Assembly (NCBI RefSeq): GCF_022179805.1
Contig: NZ_BPUO01000002.1
Coordinates: 310,001-374,000, forward strand
Reading direction: 5' to 3'
Origin: Cupriavidus pauculus
Lineage (GTDB): Bacteria > Pseudomonadota > Gammaproteobacteria > Burkholderiales > Burkholderiaceae
DNA: 64,000 nucleotides
Under the pieces are notes generated by a model. It did no database searches. It was not told the origin of the DNA and worked only from the letters and a program-made list of their open reading frames with translations. Shown one piece after another: positions 8,001-19,333 of this stretch. The position numbers and the translations under genes were made by a program. Position 1 is the stretch's first letter. Every line of letters begins with the position of its first letter.

Positions 8001-8651
8001 TCAGGCCGTGGCGCTGATCTTCGCCACAACGCGCTGCAGCGCCGCATCGATGGCGTCGGCGGAAGCGTAGCCGCCCACCACCTCATACAGCTCGTTGCCG
8101 TTGCGCAGCGCGAGCGCGGGGAAGCTGTTGATCCCCCAGGACCGTGCCGTACGGAAATCCGCGGCGGCTTCGGCGATGGCGTCCTGGCTGGCCCATTCCG
8201 CCACAAACGCTGCCACGTCGATCTGCTGGCCCTGCTTCGCCAGGGCTGCCGTCGCCGCCTGCGCGAGAACTTCGCCATCGGTAGTGACCAGGCCATCCAC
8301 GTAGAACGCGTGCTGCAATGCGCGGAATACGGCCAGCAGATCGGCCTCCGGCGTCAGACGGCGCGCGGTCACCACGGCCCGGCAGATTGGCTCGGTGTCG
8401 TAGACAAAGCCCTGACGGGCCATCAGTGCGTCGCGATTGAACGGCAGCCCGCTGGCCTGCTCCACGCGGGCCCAGTGCTGCAGCCGGAAGCGCTTGCCGG
8501 CGTCGTCCAGCACGTCGGTGGCGCCAGCGCGCAGGCCACCCACCACGATCCGCATGGGCAGTTCGGGGTGGCGCGCCTGTACTTCCGTCATTTCCTTGCC
8601 GAATCCGTAGCACCACGAGCACATCGGATCGCCGATATAAATCAATTCCAT
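8001..8651 (-). CDS. DsbA family (FrnE-like) thioredoxin-fold protein
   Basis: 216 aa with no signal peptide, so probably cytoplasmic. It opens with MELIYIGDPM and the redox motif C11-S-W-C14, followed by YGFGKE. The cis-Pro region of the fold is GINSFPALAL near residue 165. FrnE-like members act as disulfide oxidoreductases or isomerases; the partner is unknown. The start at 8651 places the CxxC at the usual position; the frame is open further upstream to 8789, but those residues lack family character. It is divergent from the LysR gene at 8809 across 157 bp and may be its target. Confidence 0.88.
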   Translation of the reverse strand: MELIYIGDPMCSWCYGFGKEMTEVQARHPELPMRIVVGGLRAGATDVLDDAGKRFRLQHWARVEQASGLPFNRDALMARQGFVYDTEPICRAVVTARRLTPEADLLAVFRALQHAFYVDGLVTTDGEVLAQAATAALAKQGQQIDVAAFVAEWASQDAIAEAAADFRTARSWGINSFPALALRNGNELYEVVGGYASADAIDAALQRVVAKISATA

Positions 8652-8808
8652 TCTTTTTCTCATTTCATGGGAGGTCATCGGCGACAGTGCGACCGGTGAC
8701 GCGTTTTCACTACAATGTCCGAACATCGACCGGAGGATTCTGGCGACGTCGGGCCTGGCATTGAAGAACGCAGCGCCAACAACAGTCATTACACGGTGTC
8801 AAAAAACC

Positions 8809-9720
8809 ATGAAGCGACAATTTGACGATCTCCAGCTTGGCAGCATCGAACTGTTCTGCCTGGCCGCCGAACTCAGCAGCTTCACCTCGGCGGCCGTCGC
8901 CGCCGGCGTGACGCCCGCCGCGGTGAGCCGCAGCGTGTCGCGGCTGGAAGAACGTCTCAACGTGCGGCTGTTCGTGCGCACCACACGCCAGATCCGCCTG
9001 ACGGACGAAGGCAGGACGTATTTCGAGCAAAGCCGCACGGCCCTGGCGCAACTGGTGGAAGCCGAGCGGCAGATCAGCGGCCAGCATGCAACGCCCGCCG
9101 GGCGCCTACGCATCAGCATGCCCACGCCGTATGCCCACTATCGCGTGTTGCCGATACTGCCGGCGTTCCGGGAGCGCTATCCCGAAGTCCAGCTCGACGT
9201 GCACATCAGCAACCGGAACGTGGATTTCTCCGACGACCGCTATGACCTGTCCATCCGTGGCCGCGTCCCGGACGACTCGGGACTGATCGCCCGCAAGCTG
9301 GAAGATGCCGAACTGGTCGTCGTGGCCACCCCGGCCTACCTGAAGCGCCATGGCACACCGAAGTCACTGGAAGAACTGCTCGCGCACGACTGCATCCAGT
9401 TCGAACTCCCAAGCAGCGGCCGCCGCATACCGTGGCAGTTCCGCGTGGACGGCGAGGATACCGAAGTGGTGACCACCGGCACGTACTCGGCATCGGAAGA
9501 CGTGCTGGGCGGCGCCACGCTGGCGCGCGCCGGCGCCGGACTGTTCCAGACCTACCGCTTCGTCGTGGAGGAAGACCTGCGCAACGGCTCGCTGGTGGAA
9601 ATCATGATGGATTTCGGCGGCAGCTCGCGCCCGTTCATGCTGCTGTACCCGCACGCCCGGCACATGTCGACGCGGGTACGGGCGTTCGTGGATTTTCTGG
9701 TGGAGAAGTTCGAGGACTAG
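8809..9720 (+). CDS. LysR family transcriptional regulator
   Basis: 303 aa. The N-terminal HTH is about residues 8-65 (SIELFCLAAELSSFTSAAVA, then TPAAVSRSVSRLEERLNVRLF). The effector-domain signature includes SDDRYDLSIRGRVPDDSGL, typical of the CrgA/DmlR-like group. The ATG at 8809 is used instead of an in-frame TTG at 8761. It is divergent from the DsbA-family gene. Its last 4 bases overlap the end of the opposing LysR gene, so the two regulators converge tail to tail. Confidence 0.92.
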   Translation: MKRQFDDLQLGSIELFCLAAELSSFTSAAVAAGVTPAAVSRSVSRLEERLNVRLFVRTTRQIRLTDEGRTYFEQSRTALAQLVEAERQISGQHATPAGRLRISMPTPYAHYRVLPILPAFRERYPEVQLDVHISNRNVDFSDDRYDLSIRGRVPDDSGLIARKLEDAELVVVATPAYLKRHGTPKSLEELLAHDCIQFELPSSGRRIPWQFRVDGEDTEVVTTGTYSASEDVLGGATLARAGAGLFQTYRFVVEEDLRNGSLVEIMMDFGGSSRPFMLLYPHARHMSTRVRAFVDFLVEKFED

Positions 9721-10652
9721 GCCGGATCCGTCTGGCCGAACGCCGCGAATGCCTTGCCAAGGTAATCCACGAACAGCCTGATGCGCGACGACAACTGGTG
9801 CCGCTGCTGGTAGACCGCGTAGATGTTGGCTTCCGGCGTCGCATACTGCGGCAGCACCTGCACCAGCCGTCCGCTGCGGAGATAGCGGTCGACATCCCAT
9901 TCGGCGCGCAGCACGATGCCGTGCCCCTCCAACGCCCAGTTCACAGCAATCTCGCCATCGTTGGTGGTGAGGTTTCCGCGAACGTGGATCGCTTCGGTGC
10001 GCGCCTTCGAGCCCTTCACCGGCGTCAGCCGCCATACCCCGTAGGCGTCGCTGCCCTGGCGGATGCCAATGCAGTTGTGGCGCCGCAGGTCGTCGGGCGT
10101 TTGCGGCGTGCCGTGCTCGCGCAGATAACGCGGCGAGGCCACCAGCAGGCGCCGGTTCGGGGCCAGTTTGCGCGCCACGATGCGGGCGTCGGGAGGCTCG
10201 CCGAATCGCACGCAGACATCGAACGCGTCTTCACTGAGCGGCGGCGGGTCTGCTGAAAGTTGTAGCTGGACGTCGACCTCCGGGTACATCCGGCTGTACT
10301 CGGCGATAACCGGCGCCACATGCATGCGCCCGAACCCCAGCGTGGCATTGACGCGCAGCAGGCCGCTCGGCCGGCCCTTGGCGCTGGTCAGCAACTGCTG
10401 CAGGTCGTCCAGTTCACCAAGGATGCGCCGGGCATGTTCCAGCAACACCTCCCCTTCCGGCGTCAGGCTCATGCGCCGCGTGGTACGTGTCACCAGCGGC
10501 ATGCCGATGCGGGTTTCCATCTGCCCGAGCCGCTTGCTGACGGCTGCCGTCGTGATGCCAAGGTCCCGTGCCGCAGCGCTGAGGCTGCCGGCCGTCGCCA
10601 ATGTCGTGAAGAAGCCCAGCTCGGCGGGCTGGATAGCGCTAGGGGCAGCCAT
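9717..10652 (-). CDS. LysR family regulator, DmlR/TtuA-like
   Basis: 311 aa. The HTH lies at about residues 10-65 (GSLSAAARDLGITTAAVSKR, then LVTRTTRRMSLTPEGE), with a C-terminal effector domain containing EDAFDVCVRFGEPPDARIVA. It is transcribed away from the tartrate/D-malate dehydrogenase gene at 10798. This is the arrangement of DmlR with dmlA in E. coli and of LysR regulators beside tartrate genes. It probably activates the cluster 10798-18490 in response to a hydroxy-diacid; inferred from context. Confidence 0.88.
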   Translation of the reverse strand: MAAPSAIQPAELGFFTTLATAGSLSAAARDLGITTAAVSKRLGQMETRIGMPLVTRTTRRMSLTPEGEVLLEHARRILGELDDLQQLLTSAKGRPSGLLRVNATLGFGRMHVAPVIAEYSRMYPEVDVQLQLSADPPPLSEDAFDVCVRFGEPPDARIVARKLAPNRRLLVASPRYLREHGTPQTPDDLRRHNCIGIRQGSDAYGVWRLTPVKGSKARTEAIHVRGNLTTNDGEIAVNWALEGHGIVLRAEWDVDRYLRSGRLVQVLPQYATPEANIYAVYQQRHQLSSRIRLFVDYLGKAFAAFGQTDPA

Positions 10653-10663
10653 GTCTCACTTTC

Positions 10664-10675
10664 AACCTGCAGGTT
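10664..10675. promoter_or_regulatory. Candidate operator for the tartrate/malate LysR regulator
   Basis: Perfect 12-bp palindrome AACCTGCAGGTT, 12 bp upstream of the minus-strand LysR start. It is followed by an AT-rich dyad GTTAA-N6-TTTAAC (about 10673-10689) in the same 145-bp divergent gap. The placement fits an autoregulatory site plus activation site for the LysR protein. Confidence 0.5.
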
Positions 10676-10797
10676 AATAATGGTTTAACTTTAGTCGCGA
10701 TCCAAAACTTCGTCCACCGTCCAGAATCCGTCCAACGCTCTCAGCAGCGGTGAAGGCACCAGATCGACAGACCAGACAGCAAGACAGGAGACGAAAG

Positions 10798-11886
10798 ATG
10801 AAGACGTACAAGATTGCAACCATCCCGGGTGACGGCATTGGCAAGGAAGTGGTTCCCGCCGGCCGTGAAGTCATGGAAGCGCTGGCGGCCGCTGGCGCCG
10901 ACTTCCGCTTCGAGTTCGAGAACTTCGACTGGGGCGGCGACTACTATCGCCAGCACGGCGTGATGATGCCGGCCGATGGCCTGGACGCCCTGCGCGACAA
11001 GGACGCCATCCTGTTCGGCTCCGCCGGCGACAACCAGATTCCCGATCACATCACGCTGTGGGGCCTGCGACTCAAGATCTGCCAGGGCTTTGACCAGTAC
11101 GCCAACGTACGCCCGACGCGCATCCTGCCCGGCATCGACGGCCCGCTCAAGCGCTGCGCGCCGGAAGACCTGAACTGGGTGATCGTGCGCGAGAACTCTG
11201 AAGGCGAATACTCGGGCGTGGGCGGACGCGTGCACCAGGGCCATCCGATCGAGGCCGCCACCGACGTATCGATGATGACGCGCGTCGGCGTCGAGCGCAT
11301 CCTGCGCTTCGCGTTCAAGCTGGCGCAGTCGCGTCCGCGCAAGCTGCTGACGGTCATCACCAAGTCCAATGCCCAGCGCCATGCCATGGTCATGTGGGAC
11401 GAAGTGGCCGTGCAGGTAGCCAAGGACTTCCCCGACGTCACGTGGGACAAGGAACTCGTTGACGCCGCCACCGCACGCATGGTGAACCGGCCCAAAACGC
11501 TGGACACCATCGTCGCCACCAACCTGCACGCCGACATCCTGAGCGATCTCGCTGCGGCGCTGGCCGGCAGCCTGGGCATCGCGCCCACCGGCAACATCGA
11601 CCCGGAGCGACGCTATCCGTCGATGTTCGAGCCGATCCACGGCTCGGCCTTCGACATCATGGGCAAGGGCCTGGCCAACCCGGTCGGCACGTTCTGGTCG
11701 GTGGTCATGCTGCTCGAACACCTGGGCGAGAACGCCGCCGCGCAGCGCGTGATGGCCGCCATCGAAGCCGTGACCGCCAACCCGGCGCTGCACACCGGCG
11801 ATCTCGGCGGCAAGGCCAAGACGGTTGACGTCACCAAGGCGGTCTGCGACTTCCTGGCTGCAGCCAAGCAGGCCAAGGCAGCTTAA
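10798..11886 (+). CDS. Tartrate dehydrogenase/decarboxylase or D-malate dehydrogenase
   Basis: 362 aa, beta-decarboxylating dehydrogenase of the isocitrate/isopropylmalate family. It opens with KIATIPGDGIGKEVVPAGRE. The substrate and metal regions are YANVRPTRILPGI, VIVRENSEGEYSGVGGR and NLHADILSDLAAALAGSLG. Relatives (TtuC, DmlA) oxidise or decarboxylate tartrate to D-glycerate, or D-malate to pyruvate, using NAD, in the cytoplasm. Downstream glycerate 2-kinase favours tartrate -> glycerate here. The ATG at 10798 is preceded by ACAGGAGACGAAAG. First gene of the cluster. Confidence 0.88.
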   Translation: MKTYKIATIPGDGIGKEVVPAGREVMEALAAAGADFRFEFENFDWGGDYYRQHGVMMPADGLDALRDKDAILFGSAGDNQIPDHITLWGLRLKICQGFDQYANVRPTRILPGIDGPLKRCAPEDLNWVIVRENSEGEYSGVGGRVHQGHPIEAATDVSMMTRVGVERILRFAFKLAQSRPRKLLTVITKSNAQRHAMVMWDEVAVQVAKDFPDVTWDKELVDAATARMVNRPKTLDTIVATNLHADILSDLAAALAGSLGIAPTGNIDPERRYPSMFEPIHGSAFDIMGKGLANPVGTFWSVVMLLEHLGENAAAQRVMAAIEAVTANPALHTGDLGGKAKTVDVTKAVCDFLAAAKQAKAA

Positions 11887-12070
11887 GGCGGAGGCGGCCG
11901 CCATCAGGCGGCCACCCGCCACTCTACCTGCCACACCCTTCGCGCCCGGCCATCGCCGGGCGCTGGCAGACGCGCGTCCCGTGCATGCGTCTGCGCCCTT
12001 GCGGGTAATCGACAACGGCCAGCAGAGCCTTCGACCGCAGGCGAATCCCTCGAATCATCAGGAGACAGCC

Positions 12071-13426
12071 ATGATTCAGCGGCTATTGGGCAAGTTGTAC
12101 GTGCAAGTCTTGCTCGGCGTATCGGCCGGCATTGCGCTGGGCGTGTTCTACCCCGATCTCGGCAGCAGCCTCAAGCCATTTGGCGACGTATTCATCAAGC
12201 TCATCAAGATGGTCTTTGCGCCGATAATCTTCGCCACCGTGGTGCTCGGCATCGCCCGCATGGAGAACATGAAGGAACTGGGCCGCGTGGGCGTTCGCGC
12301 GCTGCTCTACTTCGAGATTCTCTCCACGTTTGCGCTGGCCCTTGGCCTGATTGTCGTGAACCTCGTGCAGCCGGGTGCCGGCATGAACGTCGACGCGGCG
12401 CATTTGGACGCCAAGGCCATTGCCAACTACACCCATGCTGCCGAGAAGCCGCACTCGTTCATCGACTTCGTGATGAACATGGTGCCGACCAGCGTGATCG
12501 ATTCGCTGGCGCGCAACGACATCCTCCAGATCCTGGTGTTTGCCACGCTGTTCGGCATCGCCCTGTCGCATATAGGCCCACGCGCCAAGCCCGTGGTCGA
12601 CTTTCTCGATTCGTTCACACACGGCATCTTCTCGGTGGTGGGCATGGTGATGCGCCTGGCGCCGCTGGCCGCGTTCGGCGCCATGGCTTTCACAGTCGGC
12701 AAGTACGGCCTGGGGTCGGTGGTGTCGCTGGGCAAGCTGATGGGCACCATGTACCTCACCTGCTTCCTGTTCGTGGTGATCGTGCTGGGCGGGGTAGCGC
12801 GGCTGGCGGGCTTCAGCCTGTGGAAATTCCTGCGCTACATCCGCGACGAGCTGTTCACGGTGCTGGGCACCAGTTCGTCGGAATCGGTGGTGCCGCAGTT
12901 GATGCGCAAGCTGGAAAACGCGGGCGTGTCGAAGCCCGTCGTGGGCCTGGTCGTACCGGCCGGCCTCACGTTCAATCCCGACGGCCAGTGCATCTACTAC
13001 ACGATGGCCGCCATCTTCATTGCCCAGGCGACCAACACCCCGCTGACGATGACCGACCAGCTCGTGGTGCTAGGGGTGTTGCTGCTGACGTCCAAGGGCT
13101 CGGCCGGCGTCACGGGCTCCGGCTTCATCACGCTGGCGGCGACGCTGGCATCGATGGGCAAGATTCCTGTCGCGGGCATGGTGTTGCTGCTCGGCGTGGA
13201 CCGCTTCATGTCCGAAGCACGTGCCCTCACCAACACGATCGGCAATGCGGTAGGGACACTGGCCATCGCCCGCTGGGTGGGCGCCATCGACCAGAAGCAA
13301 CTGGAAGACGCGCTCGACGGCAAGCTCGTGGACGACCCTGAAGTGCTGGTGGAGCCCGTGGAAGCACCCTCGCTGGGAACGCGCCTGTCTCGCGCCGCTG
13401 ATGCCCACGCCGGACTGATGCACTGA
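12071..13426 (+). CDS. DctA-like dicarboxylate:cation symporter (DAACS family)
   Basis: 451 aa, inner-membrane carrier with about eight transmembrane helices and two re-entrant loops. DctA landmarks are LGKLYVQVLLGVSAGIALGV, PLAAFGAMAFTVGKYG, the serine-rich loop LGTSSSESVVPQLMRKLENA, and TMAAIFIAQATNTPL. The usual substrate-site motif SFNLDG reads TFNPDG (residues 300-305), a Leu to Pro change, followed by QCIYYT. It follows the dehydrogenase after 184 bp with GGAGACAGCC before the ATG, and presumably imports the pathway's substrate (tartrate or a related diacid). Confidence 0.9.
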   Translation: MIQRLLGKLYVQVLLGVSAGIALGVFYPDLGSSLKPFGDVFIKLIKMVFAPIIFATVVLGIARMENMKELGRVGVRALLYFEILSTFALALGLIVVNLVQPGAGMNVDAAHLDAKAIANYTHAAEKPHSFIDFVMNMVPTSVIDSLARNDILQILVFATLFGIALSHIGPRAKPVVDFLDSFTHGIFSVVGMVMRLAPLAAFGAMAFTVGKYGLGSVVSLGKLMGTMYLTCFLFVVIVLGGVARLAGFSLWKFLRYIRDELFTVLGTSSSESVVPQLMRKLENAGVSKPVVGLVVPAGLTFNPDGQCIYYTMAAIFIAQATNTPLTMTDQLVVLGVLLLTSKGSAGVTGSGFITLAATLASMGKIPVAGMVLLLGVDRFMSEARALTNTIGNAVGTLAIARWVGAIDQKQLEDALDGKLVDDPEVLVEPVEAPSLGTRLSRAADAHAGLMH

Positions 13427-13437
13427 GGCCGACGACG

Positions 13438-14709
13438 ATGACCATCGACAACACACAGGCCCGCGCGTTGCTGCGCCGCATGTTCGACGCCGCCATCGCC
13501 GCCGCGCAGCCGTCGCAAACGCTGGCACGCCATCTGCCCGAACGCCCAAAGGGACGCACGATCGTGATCGGTGCCGGCAAGGCATCGGCAGCCATGGCGC
13601 AGGCATTCGAAGCCGCCTGGCCGTGGCCGCTGGAAGGTCTGGTGGTCACACGCTACGGGTATGCCGTGCCATGCGAGCGCATCGAGATCGTCGAGGCCGC
13701 GCATCCGGTGCCCGACACCGCCGGCCACGACGCCGCGCGCCGCATGCTCGAACTGGTGTCCGGGCTAACCGGCGACGATCTGGTGGTGAGCCTGATCTCC
13801 GGCGGCGGATCGTCATTGCTGCCCCTGCCGCTGGCGGGCATCTCGCTCGAAGACAAGCAGGCCGTCAATCGGGCACTGCTCAAGTGTGGCGCCACGATCA
13901 CCGAGATGAACTGCGTGCGGCGCCATCTGTCGGCCATCAAGGGCGGGCGCCTGGCGGCCGCCTGCTACCCGGCGCGCGTCTGCAACCTGCTGCTGTCCGA
14001 TGTCCCCGGCGACGATCCGATCGATATCGCGTCGGGGCCCACCGTGCCGGACCCCACCACGCGCCATGACGCGCTCGACGTGGTCCGCCGCTACGGCCTG
14101 ACGCTGCCCGCGCACGTCATGCGTGTACTGGAGTCGGACGTGGCCGAAACCGTCAAACCCGGCGATGCCAGGTTGCCGCGCATCGACACCACGCTGATCG
14201 CCACACCGCGCATGGCACTGCAGGCGGCGGCCTGCGTTGCGCAAGACGCGGGACTGTCCGTGCATCTGCTGGGCGATGCCATCGAGGGCGAGGCGCGCGA
14301 TGTCGGGCTCGTGCTCGGGTCGCTGGCGCTGGAATCGGCCAGCCACCAGTTGTTTCCCACGCCTTGCGTGCTGCTGTCCGGCGGCGAAACCACCGTCACC
14401 GTTCGTGGCAAGGGGCGCGGGGGCCGCAACGTCGAATTCCTGCTGGCCCTGGCGCTGGCACTGCGCGGCGACACGCGCATTCATGCGCTGGCTGGCGACA
14501 CCGATGGTGTGGACGGCCAGGAAGAGATTGCCGGCGCCATCGTGACACCCGACACGTTGCGGCGCGCCTGGGCCCTGGGCATCCGCCCCCAGGACGCGCT
14601 GGCCAACAACGACGGACACGGTTTCTTCGAAGCACTGGGGGACGCCGTCATCACCGGCCCCACCCTGACCAACGTCAACGATTTCCGCGCGATCCTGATC
14701 GCGCCCTGA
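13438..14709 (+). CDS. Glycerate 2-kinase (MOFRL/TtuD-like; often annotated hydroxypyruvate reductase)
   Basis: 423 aa, class II glycerate kinase. Landmarks are TIVIGAGKASAAMAQAFE, the LISGGGSSLLPLPLAGISL loop, the DVPGDDPIDIASGPTVPDPT segment, and a C-terminal MOFRL region with GRGGRNVEFLLALAL and ALAGDTDGVDG. Proteins of this group were named hydroxypyruvate reductase in tartrate clusters (TtuD), but most characterised members phosphorylate D-glycerate at C2 with ATP. It starts 11 bp after the carrier gene. Its product, 2-phosphoglycerate, is the substrate of the enolase encoded two genes downstream. Confidence 0.88.
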   Translation: MTIDNTQARALLRRMFDAAIAAAQPSQTLARHLPERPKGRTIVIGAGKASAAMAQAFEAAWPWPLEGLVVTRYGYAVPCERIEIVEAAHPVPDTAGHDAARRMLELVSGLTGDDLVVSLISGGGSSLLPLPLAGISLEDKQAVNRALLKCGATITEMNCVRRHLSAIKGGRLAAACYPARVCNLLLSDVPGDDPIDIASGPTVPDPTTRHDALDVVRRYGLTLPAHVMRVLESDVAETVKPGDARLPRIDTTLIATPRMALQAAACVAQDAGLSVHLLGDAIEGEARDVGLVLGSLALESASHQLFPTPCVLLSGGETTVTVRGKGRGGRNVEFLLALALALRGDTRIHALAGDTDGVDGQEEIAGAIVTPDTLRRAWALGIRPQDALANNDGHGFFEALGDAVITGPTLTNVNDFRAILIAP

Positions 14710-14721
14710 TGGAGTATCACC

Positions 14722-17449
<2,728 letters not shown>

Positions 17450-17497
17450 GCATAGGCACCACACGCATTCCCACCACAACAACCAGAGGAGACAACC

Positions 17498-18490
17498 ATG
17501 CGTACCATCACCAACCGCACCGTCGGCCGCATCCTGGGCCTCACGATGTTTGCCGCCGGCGTCTGCGGCGCATCCACGGCCATGGCGCAGGACTGGCCGG
17601 CCAAACCCATCAGCCTTGTGGTGCCGTTCCCATCGGGCGGCACCACGGACATCCTGGCGCGCACGCTCGGCGACCAGTTGTCGAAGGCGCTGGGCCAGCC
17701 AGTCATCGTCGAGAACCGGCCCGGTGCCGGTGCCACCGTGGGCGCCGACTATGTCGCCAAGGCCAAACCCGATGGCTACACGCTGCTGATGGGCGCCTTG
17801 CATCATACGATCGCCACGTCGGTCTACAAGAAGCTGCCCTACAGCTTCCAGAAGGATCTGGTGCCCGTATCCACGCTGGCGATGGTGCCCAACGTGCTCG
17901 TCATCAACAGCGCGAAGACGCCGGCCCGGAACGTAGCCGAACTGGTGACACTGGCAAAGAAGGCGTCGCCCGAACTGTCATACGGCTCGAACGGCAACGG
18001 CACGGCGCAACACCTGATCGGCACCCAGTTCCAGGCCACCACCGGCGCCAAGCTGCTGCACGTGCCCTACAAGGGCAGCGGCCCGCTGACCACCGACCTG
18101 CTGGGCGGGCAAGTGACGATGTCGTTCGACACGCTGACGACGGTGCTGCCGCATATCAAGAGCGGCAAGCTCAAGGCACTGGCGGTGACCACAGCCAAGC
18201 GGTCCAGCGCGCTACCGGACGTACCCACGATGGAAGAATCCGGTCTCAAGGGCTTCGACATCGGCACCTGGTTCGGCGTCCTCGCACCGGCCGCCACACC
18301 CAAGCCAATCGTGACCCGACTGAACGCCGAAATCGTCCGCATCGTCAGTTCGCCAGACTTCCAGCAGCGCATGATCGCTGCAGGGGCAGAGCCAATGTCG
18401 AGCACGCCCGAGGCGTTCGCCAAACGGATCAACGACGAGACGGGCAAGTTTGCCGTGCTGGTCAAGGAGGGCAACGTCACCATCGAGTAG
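17498..18490 (+). CDS. Tripartite tricarboxylate transporter (Bug/TctC) binding protein
   Basis: 330 aa periplasmic solute receptor. Sec signal with cleavage after STAMA near residue 30; the mature start is QDWPAKPISLVVPFPSGGTTD. Conserved ENRPGAGATVGADYVAKAKPDG and LLHVPYKGSGPLTTDLLGGQ follow. It ends the tartrate cluster, 48 bp after enolase with AGAGGAGA before the ATG, and has no TctA/TctB genes beside it. It may bind tartrate, glycerate or a related acid, or act as a sensor; the ligand is unknown. Confidence 0.92.
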   Translation: MRTITNRTVGRILGLTMFAAGVCGASTAMAQDWPAKPISLVVPFPSGGTTDILARTLGDQLSKALGQPVIVENRPGAGATVGADYVAKAKPDGYTLLMGALHHTIATSVYKKLPYSFQKDLVPVSTLAMVPNVLVINSAKTPARNVAELVTLAKKASPELSYGSNGNGTAQHLIGTQFQATTGAKLLHVPYKGSGPLTTDLLGGQVTMSFDTLTTVLPHIKSGKLKALAVTTAKRSSALPDVPTMEESGLKGFDIGTWFGVLAPAATPKPIVTRLNAEIVRIVSSPDFQQRMIAAGAEPMSSTPEAFAKRINDETGKFAVLVKEGNVTIE

Positions 18491-18511
18491 GCGACGCGCC
18501 AACCCACAAAG

Positions 18512-18539
18512 AAAAAGCCCTCGCTAGGAGGGCTTTTTT
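18512..18539. terminator. Intrinsic terminator, bidirectional
   Basis: GCCCTC (18517-18522), loop GCTAG, GAGGGC (18528-18533), then six T. Five A precede the stem, giving a T-run on the other strand too. It lies between the convergent Bug gene and sodB and can serve both. Confidence 0.85.
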
Positions 18540-18574
18540 CACTGCCTTGCAGACGCTGTCTGCAATAGCTAGAC

Positions 18575-19153
18575 TCAGGCGAAGTTCTTCGCAGCAAAGT
18601 CCCAGTTCACGACGTTCCAGAATGCCTCGACGTACTTCGGACGGGCATTGCGGTAGTCGATGTAGTAGGCGTGTTCCCACACGTCGCAGGTCAGCAGCGG
18701 CTTGGCGTCGGTGGTCAGCGGCGTGGCGGCGTTCGAGGTGGACACCAGGTCCAGCGAGCCGTCGGTCTTCTTGACCAGCCAGGCCCAGCCCGAACCGAAG
18801 GTGCCGACGGCCGTCTTCGTGAATTCTTCCTTGAACTTGTCGAACGAACCCCACTTGGCGTTGATCGCGTCAGCCAGGGCACCGGTCGGCTGGCCGCCGC
18901 CGTTCGGCTTCATCGATTCCCAGTAGAACGTGTGGTTCCAGACCTGGGCTGCGTTGTTGAAGATACCGCCCGACGACTTCTTGGTGATTTCTTCCAGCGT
19001 CGAGTTCTCGAACTCGGTGCCCTTGATCAGGTTGTTCAGGTTCGTGACGTACGTCTGGTGGTGCTTGTCATGATGGAACTCCAGGGTCTCCTTGGAGATG
19101 TGCGGAGCCAGGGCGTCATGCGCGTACGGGAGAGGAGGGAGCGTGTGTTCCAT
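18575..19153 (-). CDS. sodB: Superoxide dismutase (Fe-type)
   Basis: 192 aa, cytoplasmic enzyme that dismutates superoxide. Metal ligands are H27 ([12 protein letters not shown]), H74 ([10 protein letters not shown]), D157 and H161 ([12 protein letters not shown]). The [11 protein letters not shown] and [10 protein letters not shown] contexts are typical of iron SODs. The start at 19153 gives the standard [16 protein letters not shown]-terminus; the frame is open upstream to 19216 without family similarity. It lies 180 bp downstream of xseA on the same strand. Confidence 0.97.
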   Translation of the reverse strand: MEHTLPPLPYAHDALAPHISKETLEFHHDKHHQTYVTNLNNLIKGTEFENSTLEEITKKSSGGIFNNAAQVWNHTFYWESMKPNGGGQPTGALADAINAKWGSFDKFKEEFTKTAVGTFGSGWAWLVKKTDGSLDLVSTSNAATPLTTDAKPLLTCDVWEHAYYIDYRNARPKYVEAFWNVVNWDFAAKNFA

Positions 19154-19333
19154 TGTTCTGTCTCGGTTTTGGTGGGGAGAATGGCCGATTGTAGGTGACT
19201 TGCCAGACCCGCGCAAACGGCGCCGGAAAGCCCCCTGACCTCATGTTAGTTTCCCCTGCGGCCGCTCAGGGGACCATTGTTATCGAGTGAGAATCAGTCG
19301 CAACCGAGTCATGCGAATCGGCTCCGAATCCGC

